Shown here: piece after piece, positions 43,352 through 52,995 of the stretch
Layout of the letters: the number at the start of each line of letters is the position of its first letter
Position numbering within the stretch: position 1 is the first letter of the stretch
Notes under the pieces: model-generated
The model's input: the letters and a program-made list of their open reading frames with translations, nothing else
Databases searched by the model: none
What the model was told of the DNA's origin: nothing
Program-made: the position numbers and the translations under genes
Assembly: GCA_050296515.1 (NCBI GenBank)
Contig: JBNKRJ010000008.1
Coordinates: forward strand, 17,872-81,871
Direction: 5' to 3'
Source of the DNA: NBLH01 sp050296515
GTDB lineage: Bacteria > Bacteroidota > Bacteroidia > Bacteroidales > NBLH01
DNA length: 64,000 bases

Positions 43352-44296
43352 ATGAATAAATTCTTAACAATAGTAACAATTTTTATAATAAACATGATGA
43401 ATGCTCAAAACGATCCCACCATAGTCGGAATATATAGCCTGGGTCCTTCATCTCCTGAGGGAGGTAGTAATTTAATAGTATTAGAAAACGGAAAATATGC
43501 CATTATCTATTTTGGAGGCATTCAAGTTGGACATTGGGAATTTATTGATGATAAGGTTTGTAAATTTACTCCTAATATCAAAGAGCAGGAGTTTGAATTA
43601 TTTGGACGGCATAATAAAGACCTGAATGATAGTACCAGGATATCTTTTATGGGCTTTGAAGAAAATGAGACATTTTTTAGTACAGGCAAAAAAAATGAAA
43701 ATGAGAATATTATCATGAAAAGAGTGTTTAACCCAGGTGCAAATTGTTTTTCTTATCCTTATGTACACAAGTTTGGGACGATTGAAAATAATATATCATT
43801 TATGGCCACAGCTTACAATAAAAAGAGCTCCCCTGTTATTTCTTTTAAAAACCCTGTCGGATACAATGATTTTGTTGCATTTTACTTTTGTAAAGATGAA
43901 AATACCAGCAAACCTTTTTTTGCAACATTTAAAGAAAACAAACTCTTTTTTGGTGATGGGAATTATTCTCAAAAAGCCCCCTTGGAGGAAGATGATGAAG
44001 ATATAAGGTTTTTAATGGATTTTATCCATAAGGATAAAGAAAAAGACAAGGTTTATTTTAATCCTTTTTATAATTTATTTGAAGGAGATATTAACGGGAC
44101 TTATATTTTTAATGAAGAAAAAGGGGCTTTCATTGATGCAGAGTTTTACGTTGAAGGTGTGGAGAACTCAGATCCTGATAATGAATTCGACAATATGTCG
44201 ATCATATATTCTTTTGATAGGCTAAAAGACAGCACTAATGAAATGGTTAAATACCAAACAGATGAGAATTCTTTATTCTATGTTATTTGCGATTAG
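43352..44296 (+). CDS. Hypothetical secreted protein (314 aa)
   Basis: A short signal peptide (FLTIVTIFIINMMNAQ) leads into a beta-rich soluble domain. The first part (IVGIYSLGPSSPEGGSNLIV, then GKYAIIYFGGIQVGHWEF) looks like a lipocalin-like or META-type beta-barrel start, as seen in many small secreted Bacteroidota proteins, but this is only a resemblance. The rest has no recognised family. It stands alone, convergent with the cytochrome locus. Function unknown. Confidence 0.7.
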   Translation: MNKFLTIVTIFIINMMNAQNDPTIVGIYSLGPSSPEGGSNLIVLENGKYAIIYFGGIQVGHWEFIDDKVCKFTPNIKEQEFELFGRHNKDLNDSTRISFMGFEENETFFSTGKKNENENIIMKRVFNPGANCFSYPYVHKFGTIENNISFMATAYNKKSSPVISFKNPVGYNDFVAFYFCKDENTSKPFFATFKENKLFFGDGNYSQKAPLEEDDEDIRFLMDFIHKDKEKDKVYFNPFYNLFEGDINGTYIFNEEKGAFIDAEFYVEGVENSDPDNEFDNMSIIYSFDRLKDSTNEMVKYQTDENSLFYVICD

Positions 44297-44506
44297 AAAA
44301 CAATTAAGCCTCATTATTCATACAAAAACATAGTCTATTGTTTGAAAGTATTCCTGTTAAAGGGATACAATGTGGGAAACCCCGATTTAGTAATACTCAA
44401 ATTTGGGCTATTGGAAATGCACAAAATTGTTAGTATTACTTAATCGTTGAAAATTTCATGGATTTTCCGGGTTAAGTCAAAGTAAAATCCTAATACGTTT
44501 AGTTAT

Positions 44507-47500
44507 CTACGATAAAACATTTTTATATTTCCTCTTTTTTAAGTATGCCAACAAACTAATTATTACCACCACAACCAATGCAATATACACCCAGCCAGGG
44601 ATCGGAATCGGATCTCCTGTAGCATAAGAGTGTAAACCCGACAAATAATAGTTTACTCCAAAGTAAGTCATTATTACAGAAGCCAATCCAAAAATTGATG
44701 CCAGGTTATAAGCAAACAGCCCTTTTAATTTAGGTATCATGCGCATGTGCAGGATAAATGCGTATACAAGTACCGAAACAAGAGCCCAGGTTTCTTTTGC
44801 ATCCCAGCCCCAGTATCGTCCCCATGATTCATTGGCCCAAACACCTCCCAGATAGGTGCCAATACTAAGCATAAATAAACCACCAGTCATAGTTAATTCA
44901 CTAATATAAGTCATTTCCTGAATAATTCTTTTAATTCTGTCCTTATTCGATTCATTAATAAAAATCAACAATATCAAATTTATCAAACCTATAATAGCCC
45001 CTAAAACTAAAAAGCCATAACTCCCCGCTTCCATCGAAACATGAATGGTGAGCCAGTAGGATTTTAAAACAGGAACCAGTGGCGTAATTTCAGGATCAAG
45101 AAAACTTAGCATCGATACCAACAATATTGTAGCTGCCAAAACCATCGTAGCAGCCAGGCCTCCAAACGATTTTCTTGTAAAGAGTATGCCTGCAAGGGTC
45201 GATGTCCATGCAATATATATCATCGATTCATAACCATTGCTCCATGGAGCCCTTTCAGAAATAAACCATCTTAACCCCAGGCCAATGGTATGAAAAACAA
45301 AACCAAGTATAACCAGTGAAAACAGTACCTTATGAATTTTGTTTAATTTAACATTGGGTTTAAAAACCGATAAAAATAAAAAGAATAGAAAAGCAATTCC
45401 AAGTAAAATATATAATATGGCTAAGCGGGAGAATATCTTAGTATTGTTAAGAAAAATTTCCGCACTAACTCTTGAAGGTGAAGGTACAATCTTCTCCCCA
45501 TTTCTATATTGATAATCTTTGAGTTCGTTTATCAGGCTATCGGGATAACTATAATTATTAGTTGCAATTGCCGTTTTAAGTGCAGCGCCATATGCACTGA
45601 AAAATTTCTCAGCCAGGGTATTATTTTGCTCATCCTTTTGGTTATGACTATGATATGATAGCCACGTATTATTAGGGTCATCAGGATTGGGAATTATTTT
45701 TAACAAATTTCCCGAAAATGCCATACTTAAAATATTGACCCTTTCGTCTATTTTCAATAATTCCTTTTCATATACCCCCCTGTCTGTTGGGGGCATTCCA
45801 TTTATCTTTTGCATTTCATTGGCTAATTTATATTCGCCATCTTCAGAAAAGAAATCCCTAAACGAAGCATACCCTTCATTTACACCTAGAACCTTCTGGA
45901 CATCAGGATGTTTGCCCAATTTAATCATCTTAACATCAACCCATTCATTACTATTTACGAATAAGCTCAATAGTATTTGATCTGCGGTTAATCCAAACAA
46001 ACTTTCTTTTCTCGAAATTTTTCTTAAAATCTCCCTCGACAAAGTATGTACAGGTTTCATTCTTCCTCTAAAATCCTGTACAATTAGCCTACTGAATTTA
46101 TTAGCATGCTCAGCACCTACTGCATGCTGAACATATTCATCATTTCGCTCAGATTGTGCAAATGAAATTGTTGATGATAAAAGTATCAATATTGCAATAG
46201 CAGCACCTTTTTCTCTAAGCTTATTCAGCTTTTGAATTACCTGGTGAAACCTTGTTTTCTTATTAAAAAAGGTCCAAATCATTCCAATTGTCAACAAAAC
46301 ATAGCCAATATACGAAATTAATGTTCCCCAAAAATCATTGTTTACACTTAAATAAGTGCCTTGTTCGTCTTGATCAAATGATGATTGAAAAAAACGATAT
46401 CCCCGGTAATCCAAAATATGGTTCATGTATATACGATAATCTTTTTTTACATTATTTTTATCATCAATCAACTGAACTTCACTAGCATAAGATGATGCAC
46501 TATTTGTTCCGGGATATTTGTCCATAATAAAATCATTTAATTTTATTGAAAAAGGCACAACAACTTCTTTGGCCCCATAAGCAACTGAAAGGCTTAAACC
46601 ATCAAAATTAAGTTCATTGGGTGCTCCCGGAGCACCTTTACTTTCGTAAACCATTGTTTCCTGTGTTTTTCCATTAACAGAAATGTCCATTAAAAGGGCA
46701 GTCATGCTCTCGTTTTTCACCTTGAGTCCCTGAGATTCAATACTTATTTTCCCCTTCTTATTAAATTCAGGCATTACAAAATTATTTTTACCATCAGAAT
46801 ATAATGAACGCAACATCAATGGCTTATAACCACCTGAAGGATAAATCGTATCCTTTTTTTGTGTAGCCATAACCATTTGGGTAAATGTTCGATCACTATT
46901 AAATAATAAAGAGTCATTTTTATAGCTAATATTTATAGCTCCCGGATATATATTGCTGGTAAAATTAAAGGTAACATTACCAAACTGCTTAACTTCTCCC
47001 TCACTGATAAAGTATTCCTCTCTGCCATTCATTCCCGACACAACAACTTTTAATGTTGGCAATCCGTCACTGCTCTCCGTAATAATTTGCTTTGGATTGG
47101 GTATAAACTTTTTTACTTTAACTTCAACAAGGTCGTTATTAATAAGATACGATTCATTCCAGTTATTGTTTCCCAGGGTTGCAAACAGCACCGGTTCATC
47201 AAAATTGTAGATTTCATTATTTTTAATTACCCTGAATTTTAAAAATGCATTACTCGATAAAAAACTGTTTGAAGTATTGTTTTCACGAATATGCATTATG
47301 CCTTCTGTTCCAAAAAATCTGGTAACAGCTGCACCTATCAGGATAATTATTATTGAAGCATGAAAAAGTAATACCGCCCATTTCTTTAGTTTAATCATTT
47401 TAAACCTGAAAATGTTTACAATTATGGCAGCTGCAAACAGAATCAGCAATAACTCAAACCACCACGATTGGTATACAATTTTTTGTGCCGAACTGGTACC

Positions 47501-47626
47501 AAAATCATTTTCAATAAAGGTGGCAACACCAATGGATACAGCAAATAACAACAGGTAAATTCCTGCAGCTCTCATATTTACTAAAGAGCGTAAAATCTTA
47601 TTAATTGTAACAAATAGGTTCTTCAT
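44507..47626 (-). CDS. ccsBA: Fused cytochrome c synthetase CcsBA (ResB-ResC, system II; 1039 aa)
   Basis: Integral membrane protein that carries haem across the membrane and attaches it to CXXCH motifs of apocytochromes. Residues about 1-470 are ResB/CcsB-like, with membrane helices near 15-105 and 435-455 and a large periplasmic domain between them. A helix that looks like a relic signal peptide (AIAILILLSSTISFAQ, about 475-492) is followed by a second periplasmic domain. The CcsA/ResC part (about 735-1039) holds several helices and the haem-handling WWD motif in ESWGRYWGWDAKETW. Fusion is known in Bacteroidota and epsilonproteobacteria. Its place next to two cytochromes with 48 haem sites in total suggests dedicated maturation. 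A candidate -7 box (TAATTTTG, minus strand) is at 47679-47686. Confidence 0.93.
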   Translation of the reverse strand: MKNLFVTINKILRSLVNMRAAGIYLLLFAVSIGVATFIENDFGTSSAQKIVYQSWWFELLLILFAAAIIVNIFRFKMIKLKKWAVLLFHASIIIILIGAAVTRFFGTEGIMHIRENNTSNSFLSSNAFLKFRVIKNNEIYNFDEPVLFATLGNNNWNESYLINNDLVEVKVKKFIPNPKQIITESSDGLPTLKVVVSGMNGREEYFISEGEVKQFGNVTFNFTSNIYPGAINISYKNDSLLFNSDRTFTQMVMATQKKDTIYPSGGYKPLMLRSLYSDGKNNFVMPEFNKKGKISIESQGLKVKNESMTALLMDISVNGKTQETMVYESKGAPGAPNELNFDGLSLSVAYGAKEVVVPFSIKLNDFIMDKYPGTNSASSYASEVQLIDDKNNVKKDYRIYMNHILDYRGYRFFQSSFDQDEQGTYLSVNNDFWGTLISYIGYVLLTIGMIWTFFNKKTRFHQVIQKLNKLREKGAAIAILILLSSTISFAQSERNDEYVQHAVGAEHANKFSRLIVQDFRGRMKPVHTLSREILRKISRKESLFGLTADQILLSLFVNSNEWVDVKMIKLGKHPDVQKVLGVNEGYASFRDFFSEDGEYKLANEMQKINGMPPTDRGVYEKELLKIDERVNILSMAFSGNLLKIIPNPDDPNNTWLSYHSHNQKDEQNNTLAEKFFSAYGAALKTAIATNNYSYPDSLINELKDYQYRNGEKIVPSPSRVSAEIFLNNTKIFSRLAILYILLGIAFLFFLFLSVFKPNVKLNKIHKVLFSLVILGFVFHTIGLGLRWFISERAPWSNGYESMIYIAWTSTLAGILFTRKSFGGLAATMVLAATILLVSMLSFLDPEITPLVPVLKSYWLTIHVSMEAGSYGFLVLGAIIGLINLILLIFINESNKDRIKRIIQEMTYISELTMTGGLFMLSIGTYLGGVWANESWGRYWGWDAKETWALVSVLVYAFILHMRMIPKLKGLFAYNLASIFGLASVIMTYFGVNYYLSGLHSYATGDPIPIPGWVYIALVVVVIISLLAYLKKRKYKNVLS

Positions 47627-47689
47627 AAAAAAATATATGTATTTATTTAAAAGTAATATTGGACTTCAAAAACTATTTCAAAATTAAGT

Positions 47690-48290
47690 ATCAATGTCGT
47701 TTTGTTAGCATTTCTTTCGTCATTACCAAGAGGAACAACGAAGTAATCTCTATAACAAAGGATTACTCCTTGCAGTCGTGAGAATAGTTGTTTCGCTTAC
47801 GCTCGCAACAACGATCATTAATTTTACGCCTTCACTAAACAACATTGAATTAAGTACGACAATTTCAGGAATTGACCAAATGGCTTATGATATAAATTAT
47901 GGTTCTATTCCCCAATATCGTGATAATTGTATTTATTGAATTCATTGCACATATGTCATAGCAGCTAACTCTTTCATATAATTGCTCAAGCCGCAGGGCT
48001 TTTCATTTTTGGGTTATTCGCAATTGCTCATGATCTCCACTTCGTTCCGGTTGACCCAAAAACGAAACAACTTAGGCAAGGCCGATCTCACGAAGTTCTG
48101 AAAGAACAAGTAAAAAAGTCAAGGCTATCTAAAAAATATCAAATTTTACTAACCAGAACCTAAGTGCGGCCGGGTGATCTTCGAACAAGTTCTCAGCTTC
48201 CCGGTCTTACTAAGGTTCTGCTTCGAAAAATTCGTTATTTTTTAAAATGCCACGGGCCTCGCTTTATCAATAAAAATCTATCATAGTATT
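47690..48290. repeat. Non-coding region with degenerate palindromic repeats
   Basis: The 836-bp gap between ccsBA and the lipoprotein gene holds no gene. Bases 47718-47750 (CGTCATTACCAAGAGGAAC and what follows) look like a decayed copy of the CGTCATTGCGAGGAGGAAC palindromic repeat common in Bacteroidota, with GAAGTAATC and GGATTAC as partly matching arms. Further on, at 47990-48240, is a patchwork of short inverted repeats including CCCAAAAACGAAAC and GTCAAGGCT blocks, again typical of dispersed repeats in this phylum. Family names are from memory. Confidence 0.5.
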
Positions 48291-48462
48291 TAGGAATAAA
48301 GCGTAAATTACTTTACATCATATATCATTAATATATTCCAAAATTGCACTTTAAAATTGTTTTTAATGCAAATTAATATGGTATTAATTCGGGATATTCT
48401 GGAGGTAAATAGTTGGTTTACAATAATAAAATATGGAACCCCGAATGAATAAAAATTATAAT

Positions 48463-49257
48463 TTAAGGAACAACAGTACCGTTTTCTAAAATTAAATCGT
48501 ATTTATAACCAGCCCCAAAATCTCTATTCAGACCAACAACCGCACGCATTGTTACTATTGATCCTTCCTGCACAAAAGCGTCGGATGTAATTACAAGATC
48601 GAAATCATTTTGACTACCATCTGCAATATGTATCCAGTTTCTGTTCATAATACCCGGGTTTATTTTCACACATTTCCCACTTACCTGCACAGTTTTACCT
48701 TCGTACTTTTTTTTGTTTTTAACTAATTCTGAGATTTTTATCGAACCCTCTTTTTCAATTTTCAAATTGGGATCTACTACAGGCTTAACTTTCATCTGAG
48801 GTTCCATGTCTGTTTTAGCATCATTATTCATATCAGTTCCATGATTTGAAGCCACCACATTTGAAACCAAATAAATTGTATCAAACATTCTATTATACTC
48901 TTTGCTTTCGAAATTGGTTTTAAGAAGCCCTCCTTTATAATAATACGTTTCGCCTTTAGTATAATTTTGTTTAGTAGTGGCTATCCAAAATTGTTTGTTA
49001 CCTTCTTCTACATTCAGATAAACATATCGCGTAGCAGGTAGCACTTCCTTTACAATTACGGCATGCAAATCATCTTCAAATGAAGTATTTGCCTCACCAA
49101 CAGATGACATTGTAGGTTCTGTTGAAAATATCCCTGTACTTTTTTCGGGGTCCCCATTTTCACTTGATGCAGAAATTACCTTCGGATCACTATTGCAAGC
49201 ATTTAAAACAGCAAATACAGAGGCAATAAACAACACCAATTTAAAATTTAAATCCAT
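48463..49257 (-). CDS. Lipoprotein with NrfJ-like and OB-fold domains (264 aa)
   Basis: The lipoprotein signal has the lipobox LNAC (cysteine near 21). A first small beta domain (about 68-130: LHAVIVKEVLPATRYVYLNV, then KQFWIATTKQNYTKGE) resembles NrfJ-type domains found in cytochrome gene clusters. The second (about 180-264: GKTVQVSGKCVKINPGIMNR, then NWIHIADGS) is an OB-fold of the tRNA_anti-like type. It starts 6 bp after the beta-barrel gene, so it is part of the electron-transfer operon. It probably works in the periplasm or at the outer membrane with the multihaem cytochromes; the precise role is unknown. Confidence 0.8.
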   Translation of the reverse strand: MDLNFKLVLFIASVFAVLNACNSDPKVISASSENGDPEKSTGIFSTEPTMSSVGEANTSFEDDLHAVIVKEVLPATRYVYLNVEEGNKQFWIATTKQNYTKGETYYYKGGLLKTNFESKEYNRMFDTIYLVSNVVASNHGTDMNNDAKTDMEPQMKVKPVVDPNLKIEKEGSIKISELVKNKKKYEGKTVQVSGKCVKINPGIMNRNWIHIADGSQNDFDLVITSDAFVQEGSIVTMRAVVGLNRDFGAGYKYDLILENGTVVP

Positions 49258-49263
49258 AATTTA

Positions 49264-50871
49264 TTATTTTCTTTTAGTGGAAAATCGTTTTATAATTTTA
49301 GTATATATTCTATAATTATTTTCTTTATTAAAGTTTGATAATTCGCCAGACACACTCAACATCAGTTTCCTGGTAAAATTATACGAAAGATTGGCTCCAT
49401 AATAATTCTGCCCTTGATTTCCATCATTATTTAGATAGTTATATTCAACATATCTGTAATAAAAATCAGCATATAACTTGTTGTCAATTAAGGTTCTGGA
49501 ATGTCTTACAGAAAACATATTGCTACCCAGATAATTTGATGTATTTCTGTTATATGAAACAGATAAACCACCCTCCATAAATGGAATTTTTGACCAACTT
49601 ACATAAGCATAAAAATTATCAGAATTATTGTTGTTATTAAGTTGAAATTTTCTACCATAACTAAATCCGCCAATCAAATGCCTTATTGGCTTATAATTTA
49701 TTCTTGCTCTTAAACCTTGCCGTGCTTCTTCAGCAATAAGTTGTTCAATTTCAGTCTGGAAAGTTTCGTAGTAGAGCACTCTTTTCCTGGAATCATATGA
49801 AAGTGTTAAATCCAATTTCCTGTTAAATCTGTATCGTGCAGAAATATACAAATTAGTAAGCCTCAAGTCATTACTTGTTACACCGTTTACTTTATTGTAT
49901 AGATCCAGCTCAACTGAAGAATAAACATATATTTTTTTTAATACTGTACTTGTATGTTGTAAACAGGTATACCTTCTATCTATTTCGGACCTATTTCTTT
50001 GCTCTATAACTCCAATTGTAGTTTGCGAACGAAAATTTTCCATGTCAGTCATCCTGCCATAATAAACACCATATTCGTATAAATTAGAGTTGAAACCATA
50101 ATTAAAAATATCAGGCCTGAACCCTGCAATTAATCCAAAATAATTATTGCCAACATATTTCTCCGCTTGTAGCCCGTCAATAGCACCAACTGATGAAATC
50201 TTATCGTTTATTTTTCTACCAAAGGCAATTGACATGCTTGAGTCAACATCAAATCTTAATGCTAAATCATATACTTTTAAATTTTCTAGATTCTGCGAAA
50301 CAACACTATCTCCAACAAGAATATTTTGCCGATAGTTTAAATAAGTTTCAAAAGAAAATCTGGAATTGCCTATATGCTCAGCATTCAACGAAAAACTTGG
50401 CATTACCCTATGTCTGTCATCTCTTGTATCTGACAAAGTACTATAGGTAGAGAGAGAAATTTTCCCACTAATATATTCCTTATATTTTGAATTATCCGCT
50501 TTGAGATTTTCAGATTCAATTATCTCTTTATTGGGCAAATTTTGTTCATCACTACTCCTTTCATTTTTTTCAGACTTTTTTGGGGAATATTTAAAAGATA
50601 CCTCATCATCCTTTTTAATATCACTATTACTGATTTTAGCACAAACACATGAACTTGAGGATTTATTAACCACCACCAAACAAGGTGATTTATTTCCTGC
50701 AAATTGCAATGTATCCCCAACATTAATAGTTTCAGTATTACTAAACTTTACGTAAACATTATTCGACGTAATAAAAGTTACTTTCCCTTTTATCAATTGA
50801 TCCTTATCCTGTCCGAAAATATTCGAACTAATAATTACCAAAAGAAGCAATAGATTAAATTTATTTTTCAT
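49264..50871 (-). CDS. Outer-membrane beta-barrel protein of the cytochrome locus (535 aa)
   Basis: A signal peptide (LLLLLVIISSNIFGQ) is followed by a small beta domain (about 25-90) with a CVC pair and a charged linker. From about residue 135 to the end run alternating amphipathic strands rich in Tyr, Phe, Asn and Ser (for example RHLIGGFSYGRKFQL; YYGANLSYNF), enough for a barrel of roughly 18-22 strands. Gene order (multihaem, multihaem, barrel, lipoprotein) suggests a porin that houses or docks a cytochrome, as MtrB-type barrels do, but I see no direct sequence likeness to MtrB. It starts 5 bp after the 25-haem cytochrome gene. Confidence 0.8.
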   Translation of the reverse strand: MKNKFNLLLLLVIISSNIFGQDKDQLIKGKVTFITSNNVYVKFSNTETINVGDTLQFAGNKSPCLVVVNKSSSSCVCAKISNSDIKKDDEVSFKYSPKKSEKNERSSDEQNLPNKEIIESENLKADNSKYKEYISGKISLSTYSTLSDTRDDRHRVMPSFSLNAEHIGNSRFSFETYLNYRQNILVGDSVVSQNLENLKVYDLALRFDVDSSMSIAFGRKINDKISSVGAIDGLQAEKYVGNNYFGLIAGFRPDIFNYGFNSNLYEYGVYYGRMTDMENFRSQTTIGVIEQRNRSEIDRRYTCLQHTSTVLKKIYVYSSVELDLYNKVNGVTSNDLRLTNLYISARYRFNRKLDLTLSYDSRKRVLYYETFQTEIEQLIAEEARQGLRARINYKPIRHLIGGFSYGRKFQLNNNNNSDNFYAYVSWSKIPFMEGGLSVSYNRNTSNYLGSNMFSVRHSRTLIDNKLYADFYYRYVEYNYLNNDGNQGQNYYGANLSYNFTRKLMLSVSGELSNFNKENNYRIYTKIIKRFSTKRK

Positions 50872-50876
50872 ATATC

Positions 50877-52748
50877 TTAGTCTCTACCGTCCGGATGGCA
50901 TTGCAGACAAGCATTGCTCGCATAAACATAATTATTAACGCCATCATGTTTGTTGTTAGTTTTTGATTGCGTATGGCAGGTTAAACATGTAAAATCTGCA
51001 TAATTATTAGTATTTGTATGACAATCAGTACAACTATTCCATTCACCTTTATGTTTTCCACTGTAAATCGGAAAATATAGCCCATCATGATCAAAAGTGG
51101 CAGGAGACCAACCCGGGGTTGTTGTGTGACACGATGCACAGTCAGTTGGAAACTGGGCACTGCTATGATTCGGGTTTGTAGTATTATTATAATCACCCTG
51201 GTGACAACTCACACATTCCGGAGAAGCATCGCTATAATTTCCGGTTGGATGGCATTTAGTACAACCCTGAATATCATGTCCTAAAGTGCGCGGGAAAAAA
51301 TCATGATTAAAGTCAGCAGGCGACCAACCTGGATTTGTTGTATGACAAGATGCACAATCTGTTGAGAAATTTGGTGCCTGATGTTTTGGATCACTTGTCT
51401 GGTTGTAATCATTTAAGTGGCAACTCACGCATTCTGGTGACGCATCGCTATAATTTCCTGTTGTATGACATTGATTACAACTCAATTGGTTATGTCCTAA
51501 AGTAAGTGGGAAAAAGTCATGATCAAACGTAGCAGGTGACCAACCAGGATTAGTGGTATGGCACGAAGCACAATCAGTTGGGAAACTCGATGTTTTATGA
51601 TTTGGATCCGTTGTTTGATTGTAATCATTCAAATGACAGCTTACGCATTCAGGCGAAGCATCACTATAATTTCCTGTTGTATGACATTGTTTGCAACTCA
51701 GTTGATCATGTCCTAGTGTGAGTGGGAAAAAATCATGGGGAAACTCTGCTGGCGACCAACCTGGGTTTGTAGTATGGCACGATGCACAATCTGTTGAGAA
51801 ATTTGCTGTTTGATGATTTGGATCAGTTGTTTGGTTGTAATCAATCTGGTGACAACTTACACACTCAGAAGACACATCAGAATAATTGGCCGTTTTATGG
51901 CATTGTTTACAATCCTGTATATTATGTCCTAAAGTAAGCGGAAAAAACTCGTGGTCAAAAGTAGCCGGCGACCAGCCAGGGTTTGTTGTGTGACACGATG
52001 CACAATCAATTGGGAAATTGGATGATAAATGATTAGGCTCATTTGTCTGATTGTAATCATTTTGATGGCAACTGACACACTCCGGCGAAGCATCGGAATA
52101 ACTAGTCGTTTTATGACACTGTTTACAATCTTGCACATCATGCCCTAAAGTAAGTGGGAAAAAATCATGATTAATATTTGATTCCCAGCCAAAATCAAGC
52201 GGATTATGACATTCAATACAGTTCGTAGAAAATCCTGAGCTGATGTGATTCGGGTTCTGAGTGCTCTGGAAATCCTGGCGGTGGCAACTGATACATTCAG
52301 TTCCCATTCTATCAAATCGTAAATTAGTTTCAGATATATGGCAATCTTCACAGCTTAAATTGCTATGTGCACCTACAAGAGGAAACCCATTTTCTTCATG
52401 AAGTTCCGAAATATTATCGACCAACCATGATTGTGGTGTATGACATCTTGCGCAATCATTACCTACTGACATACTGTGCATATCTGTATGACATGCAACA
52501 CATTCTGATGGAGCTCCTTTAAAAATTAATGTTTTATGACATTGCTTGCAGTCAGTTTGAGCATGCAACCCTTCAAGTTCAAATTCAGTATTGCTATGCT
52601 CAAATTTAATTGTTTTATAATCAATTGACCAACCAGATGGATTATGACATTGAGCACAATCTATCTTTAAATCCTCACCATGTGGTGATTGAGCAAATAT
52701 TGGCAAAACCCCCAATAAAAGCAACATAAGTAATGATAATTTACACAT
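50877..52748 (-). CDS. Secreted multihaem cytochrome c with 25 CXXCH motifs (623 aa)
   Basis: The signal peptide ends near IFAQ. I count 25 CXXCH haem-binding motifs. The first seven are irregular. Then come five tandem units of about 72 residues, each starting HDFFPLTLGH and holding three motifs of the type CKQCH, CVSCH and CASCH, followed by TTNPGWSPATF. Three more motifs close the protein (CTDCH, CLTCH, CLQCH). The many extra histidines suit bis-His haem ligation. No membrane anchor or T9SS tail is seen. It is the last cytochrome before the barrel gene, so it may be the outer partner of the conduit. A wire-like chain of haems is the expected function; partners are inferred. Confidence 0.92.
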   Translation of the reverse strand: MCKLSLLMLLLLGVLPIFAQSPHGEDLKIDCAQCHNPSGWSIDYKTIKFEHSNTEFELEGLHAQTDCKQCHKTLIFKGAPSECVACHTDMHSMSVGNDCARCHTPQSWLVDNISELHEENGFPLVGAHSNLSCEDCHISETNLRFDRMGTECISCHRQDFQSTQNPNHISSGFSTNCIECHNPLDFGWESNINHDFFPLTLGHDVQDCKQCHKTTSYSDASPECVSCHQNDYNQTNEPNHLSSNFPIDCASCHTTNPGWSPATFDHEFFPLTLGHNIQDCKQCHKTANYSDVSSECVSCHQIDYNQTTDPNHQTANFSTDCASCHTTNPGWSPAEFPHDFFPLTLGHDQLSCKQCHTTGNYSDASPECVSCHLNDYNQTTDPNHKTSSFPTDCASCHTTNPGWSPATFDHDFFPLTLGHNQLSCNQCHTTGNYSDASPECVSCHLNDYNQTSDPKHQAPNFSTDCASCHTTNPGWSPADFNHDFFPRTLGHDIQGCTKCHPTGNYSDASPECVSCHQGDYNNTTNPNHSSAQFPTDCASCHTTTPGWSPATFDHDGLYFPIYSGKHKGEWNSCTDCHTNTNNYADFTCLTCHTQSKTNNKHDGVNNYVYASNACLQCHPDGRD

Positions 52749-52995
52749 CTGGACCTTTTTATCTTGTATTTTAAGCTAACAAATCAATTATTATGTAAGA
52801 CTACTTTTTCGAAAAAAAGTTGCATGTAATTTTTAAACAATGACTTTATGAAAAAAAACTAAGACTTGAAAAGCCAAATTCTGCCTAATTAGTTCAATTT
52901 ATAATAAACTAATTATTATAAATTATATTATGAGAAGATGAATTTTCTAACAAGTCTTTATATAAATTTAAAAACACTTTCAAATTTCACGCGAA

